NCBI GenBank assembly: GCA_958439155.1
Contig: CAUBUJ010000107.1
Span: forward strand, 1-5,822
DNA from: an uncultured Veillonellaceae bacterium
GTDB taxonomy: Bacteria; Bacillota; Negativicutes; Veillonellales; Dialisteraceae
Length of the DNA: 5,822 nucleotides
Reading direction: 5' to 3'
Made by a program: the position numbers and the translations under genes
Notes under the pieces: generated by a model
Database searches by the model: none
Seen by the model: the letters and a program-made list of their open reading frames with translations, nothing else
What the model was told of the DNA's origin: nothing
Part shown: positions 4,440 to 5,822 of the stretch, one piece after another
Position numbering within the stretch: position 1 is the first letter of the stretch
How the letters are laid out: every line of letters begins with the position of its first letter

Positions 4440-5813
4440 TCAATCCTTGTAAGTATCCGCCTTGACCCAGTGGTCAATGTTCTTCTGCTTCGCCCGGGCG
4501 ATGGAAAGGGCCTCTCCAGGCACATCTTTTGTAATGGTAGAGCCTGCCGCGGTGAAAGCGCGCTTTCCGATATGAACCGGCGCCACCAGGTTCGTATTGC
4601 ATCCGATGAAGGCATGCTCCTCGATGACGGTGCGGTGCTTCTTATTGCCGTCAAAATTGACCGTCACCGATCCGCAGCCCATATTTACATGAGGGCCCAC
4701 ATCGGCGTCGCCGCAGTAGATGAGATGGGGCAGCTTCGTCCCGTCGCCTACATCGGAATTCTTCACTTCCACGAAATTGCCGATCTTCACATGGTCGTGA
4801 ATCTTCGTATCCGGCCGGAGATGGACGAAGGGGCCCATTTCATTTCCATTCCCAATGGTGCAGTCGTGGCCGTAGACGCGGTTCAGATGGTTGTCATCGC
4901 CGCAGACCACATTGGTGAGCTGCGTGTCCGGCCCGATGACGCACCGCGCGCCTACCACCGTTTTTCCCTGGAGAATGGTTCCCGGATAGAGCACCGTGTC
5001 TTTCCCGACCGTCACATCCTGCTCCACATAGACGCTTTCCGGATTGATGATGGACACGCCAGACGCCATGAGCTCTTCCGCCTTGCGGAGACGGAGGATC
5101 CGGTCCGCCGCGGCCAGCTGGATCCGGGAATTGACGCCCATGGTCTCGTCGGCGTCTTCCGCCATGACCGGCACCACCCGGCGCCCTTCGCGGATCAAAA
5201 TGCCGAATACGTCTGTCAGGTAGTATTCTCCCTGGGCGTTATTGCAGGTCAGCTGAGGCAGCGCGGAAAGGAGCGCTTCCGTCTCGAAGCAGTACGTCCC
5301 TGTATTAATTTCCTTCACCGCCAGTTCTTCCGGCGTCCCGTCTTTCTGCTCCACAATGGAGGTCATATGTCCTTCCTTGTCGCGGAGCACCCGGCCATAG
5401 CCGAAAGGATTGTCCATATGCGCTGTGAGCACTGCCGCCGCGGCTTTCCGTTCTTCGCATTCCTCAATGAGGCCGCGGATCGTTTCCGCCCGCAGCAGGG
5501 GCGTATCCCCGCAGATCACGAGGACATATCCCCGCTTCCCGGAAAGATAGGGCGCGGCCTGCATGAGAGCGTGCCCTGTGCCGAGCTGCTCTTTCTGCTC
5601 AATATAGTCCGCCTCATCCCCCAGCGCCTTCCGCACCAGATCGCCTTTGAAGCCGGTAATGGCCGCGCAATGGGCGCATCCTGCCTTCTTCACAGCGCGG
5701 ATCACCTGCTCTATCATGGAAAGACCGTTCACCTGGTGGAGCACCTTGGGAATCTCTGATTTCATTCTCGTTCCCATACCGGCCGCCAGGATCACAGCAG
5801 TCACTTCATTCAT
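4440..5813 (-). CDS. glmU: Bifunctional GlmU: GlcNAc-1-P uridyltransferase and GlcN-1-P acetyltransferase
   Basis: GlmU acetylates glucosamine 1-phosphate with acetyl-CoA and then couples the product to UTP, giving UDP-GlcNAc for peptidoglycan and other wall polymers. The 457-residue length is standard. The N-terminal pyrophosphorylase domain (about 1-230) shows LAAGMGTRMKS at 9-19, PKVLH at 22-26, QLGTGHA at 76-82, CGDTPL at 101-106, FGYGR at 137-141, NTGTYCF at 170-176 and GVNSR at 226-230. The C-terminal left-handed beta-helix domain (about 250-457) has hexapeptide repeats, HLRP at 331-334, HLIYCGDADVG at 363-373 with His363 in the position of the E. coli catalytic base, VNFDG at 385-389 and NLVAPV at 408-413. 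The ATG is preceded by GGAGG with a 4-nt spacer at the very edge of the window. Its promoter lies outside. It is followed by prs, as in B. subtilis (gcaD-prs). Confidence 0.98.
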   Translation of the reverse strand: MNEVTAVILAAGMGTRMKSEIPKVLHQVNGLSMIEQVIRAVKKAGCAHCAAITGFKGDLVRKALGDEADYIEQKEQLGTGHALMQAAPYLSGKRGYVLVICGDTPLLRAETIRGLIEECEERKAAAAVLTAHMDNPFGYGRVLRDKEGHMTSIVEQKDGTPEELAVKEINTGTYCFETEALLSALPQLTCNNAQGEYYLTDVFGILIREGRRVVPVMAEDADETMGVNSRIQLAAADRILRLRKAEELMASGVSIINPESVYVEQDVTVGKDTVLYPGTILQGKTVVGARCVIGPDTQLTNVVCGDDNHLNRVYGHDCTIGNGNEMGPFVHLRPDTKIHDHVKIGNFVEVKNSDVGDGTKLPHLIYCGDADVGPHVNMGCGSVTVNFDGNKKHRTVIEEHAFIGCNTNLVAPVHIGKRAFTAAGSTITKDVPGEALSIARAKQKNIDHWVKADTYKD

Positions 5814-5822
5814 AATTCCTCC

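Noticed and set aside
4470..5759. A 429-codon open frame on the plus strand opposite glmU
   Set aside because: It is antisense to an intact GlmU whose motifs are all conserved. The translation is rich in His, Arg and Asp in the way of mirrored frames, shows no known domain, and lies opposite a gene that explains the sequence.
1..5822. CRISPR arrays, insertion sequences, tRNA or rRNA genes, phage or defence genes
   Set aside because: No regularly spaced repeats, transposase motifs, cloverleaf-like segments or foreign-looking composition were seen. Nearly all of the sequence is taken up by six housekeeping genes and their control elements.

Overview
The window is an ordinary bacterial housekeeping segment. 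All six recognisable genes lie on the minus strand, so reading downstream runs from high to low coordinates: glmU, prs, pth, a thymidylate kinase gene, ribD and ribE (cut by the window end). The families, the glmU-prs-pth order known from Bacillus subtilis, the strong GGAGG-type ribosome binding sites, the intrinsic terminators and a Bacillus-style FMN riboswitch attenuator all point to a Firmicute (Bacillota). The base composition looks fairly GC-rich for that phylum (estimated by eye, not counted). That would suit a GC-richer clostridial or Negativicutes lineage, but the genus is not decidable from this sequence.

Layout, 5' to 3' on the minus strand. glmU (5813-4440) is bifunctional and makes UDP-GlcNAc. 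A 140-nt gap (4439-4300) holds two abutting perfect inverted repeats, an extended -10 promoter candidate and an operator-like palindrome. prs (4299-3340) makes PRPP. After 17 nt comes pth (3322-2744), peptidyl-tRNA hydrolase. A strong intrinsic terminator (2736-2701) sits directly before the ribosome binding site of the thymidylate kinase gene (2688-2008). A 275-nt leader (2007-1733) then carries a near-consensus sigma-A promoter, a complete FMN aptamer and a terminator hairpin. ribD (1732-605) follows and overlaps ribE (632 to the window end) by 28 nt.

The first four genes serve the precursor supply of the cell wall (UDP-GlcNAc), nucleotide biosynthesis (PRPP, dTDP) and translation quality control. 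The last two begin a riboflavin operon controlled by FMN feedback. PRPP feeds purine and hence GTP synthesis, and GTP is the riboflavin precursor, so there is a metabolic link, but the two groups are separate transcription units on the evidence here.

I found no previously undescribed system. The most notable object is the very compact expression platform of the FMN riboswitch. Its terminator hairpin contains the ribD Shine-Dalgarno sequence, its U-tract runs into the ribD TTG start codon, and an 8-bp antiterminator pairing with the 5' edge of the aptamer can be drawn exactly.
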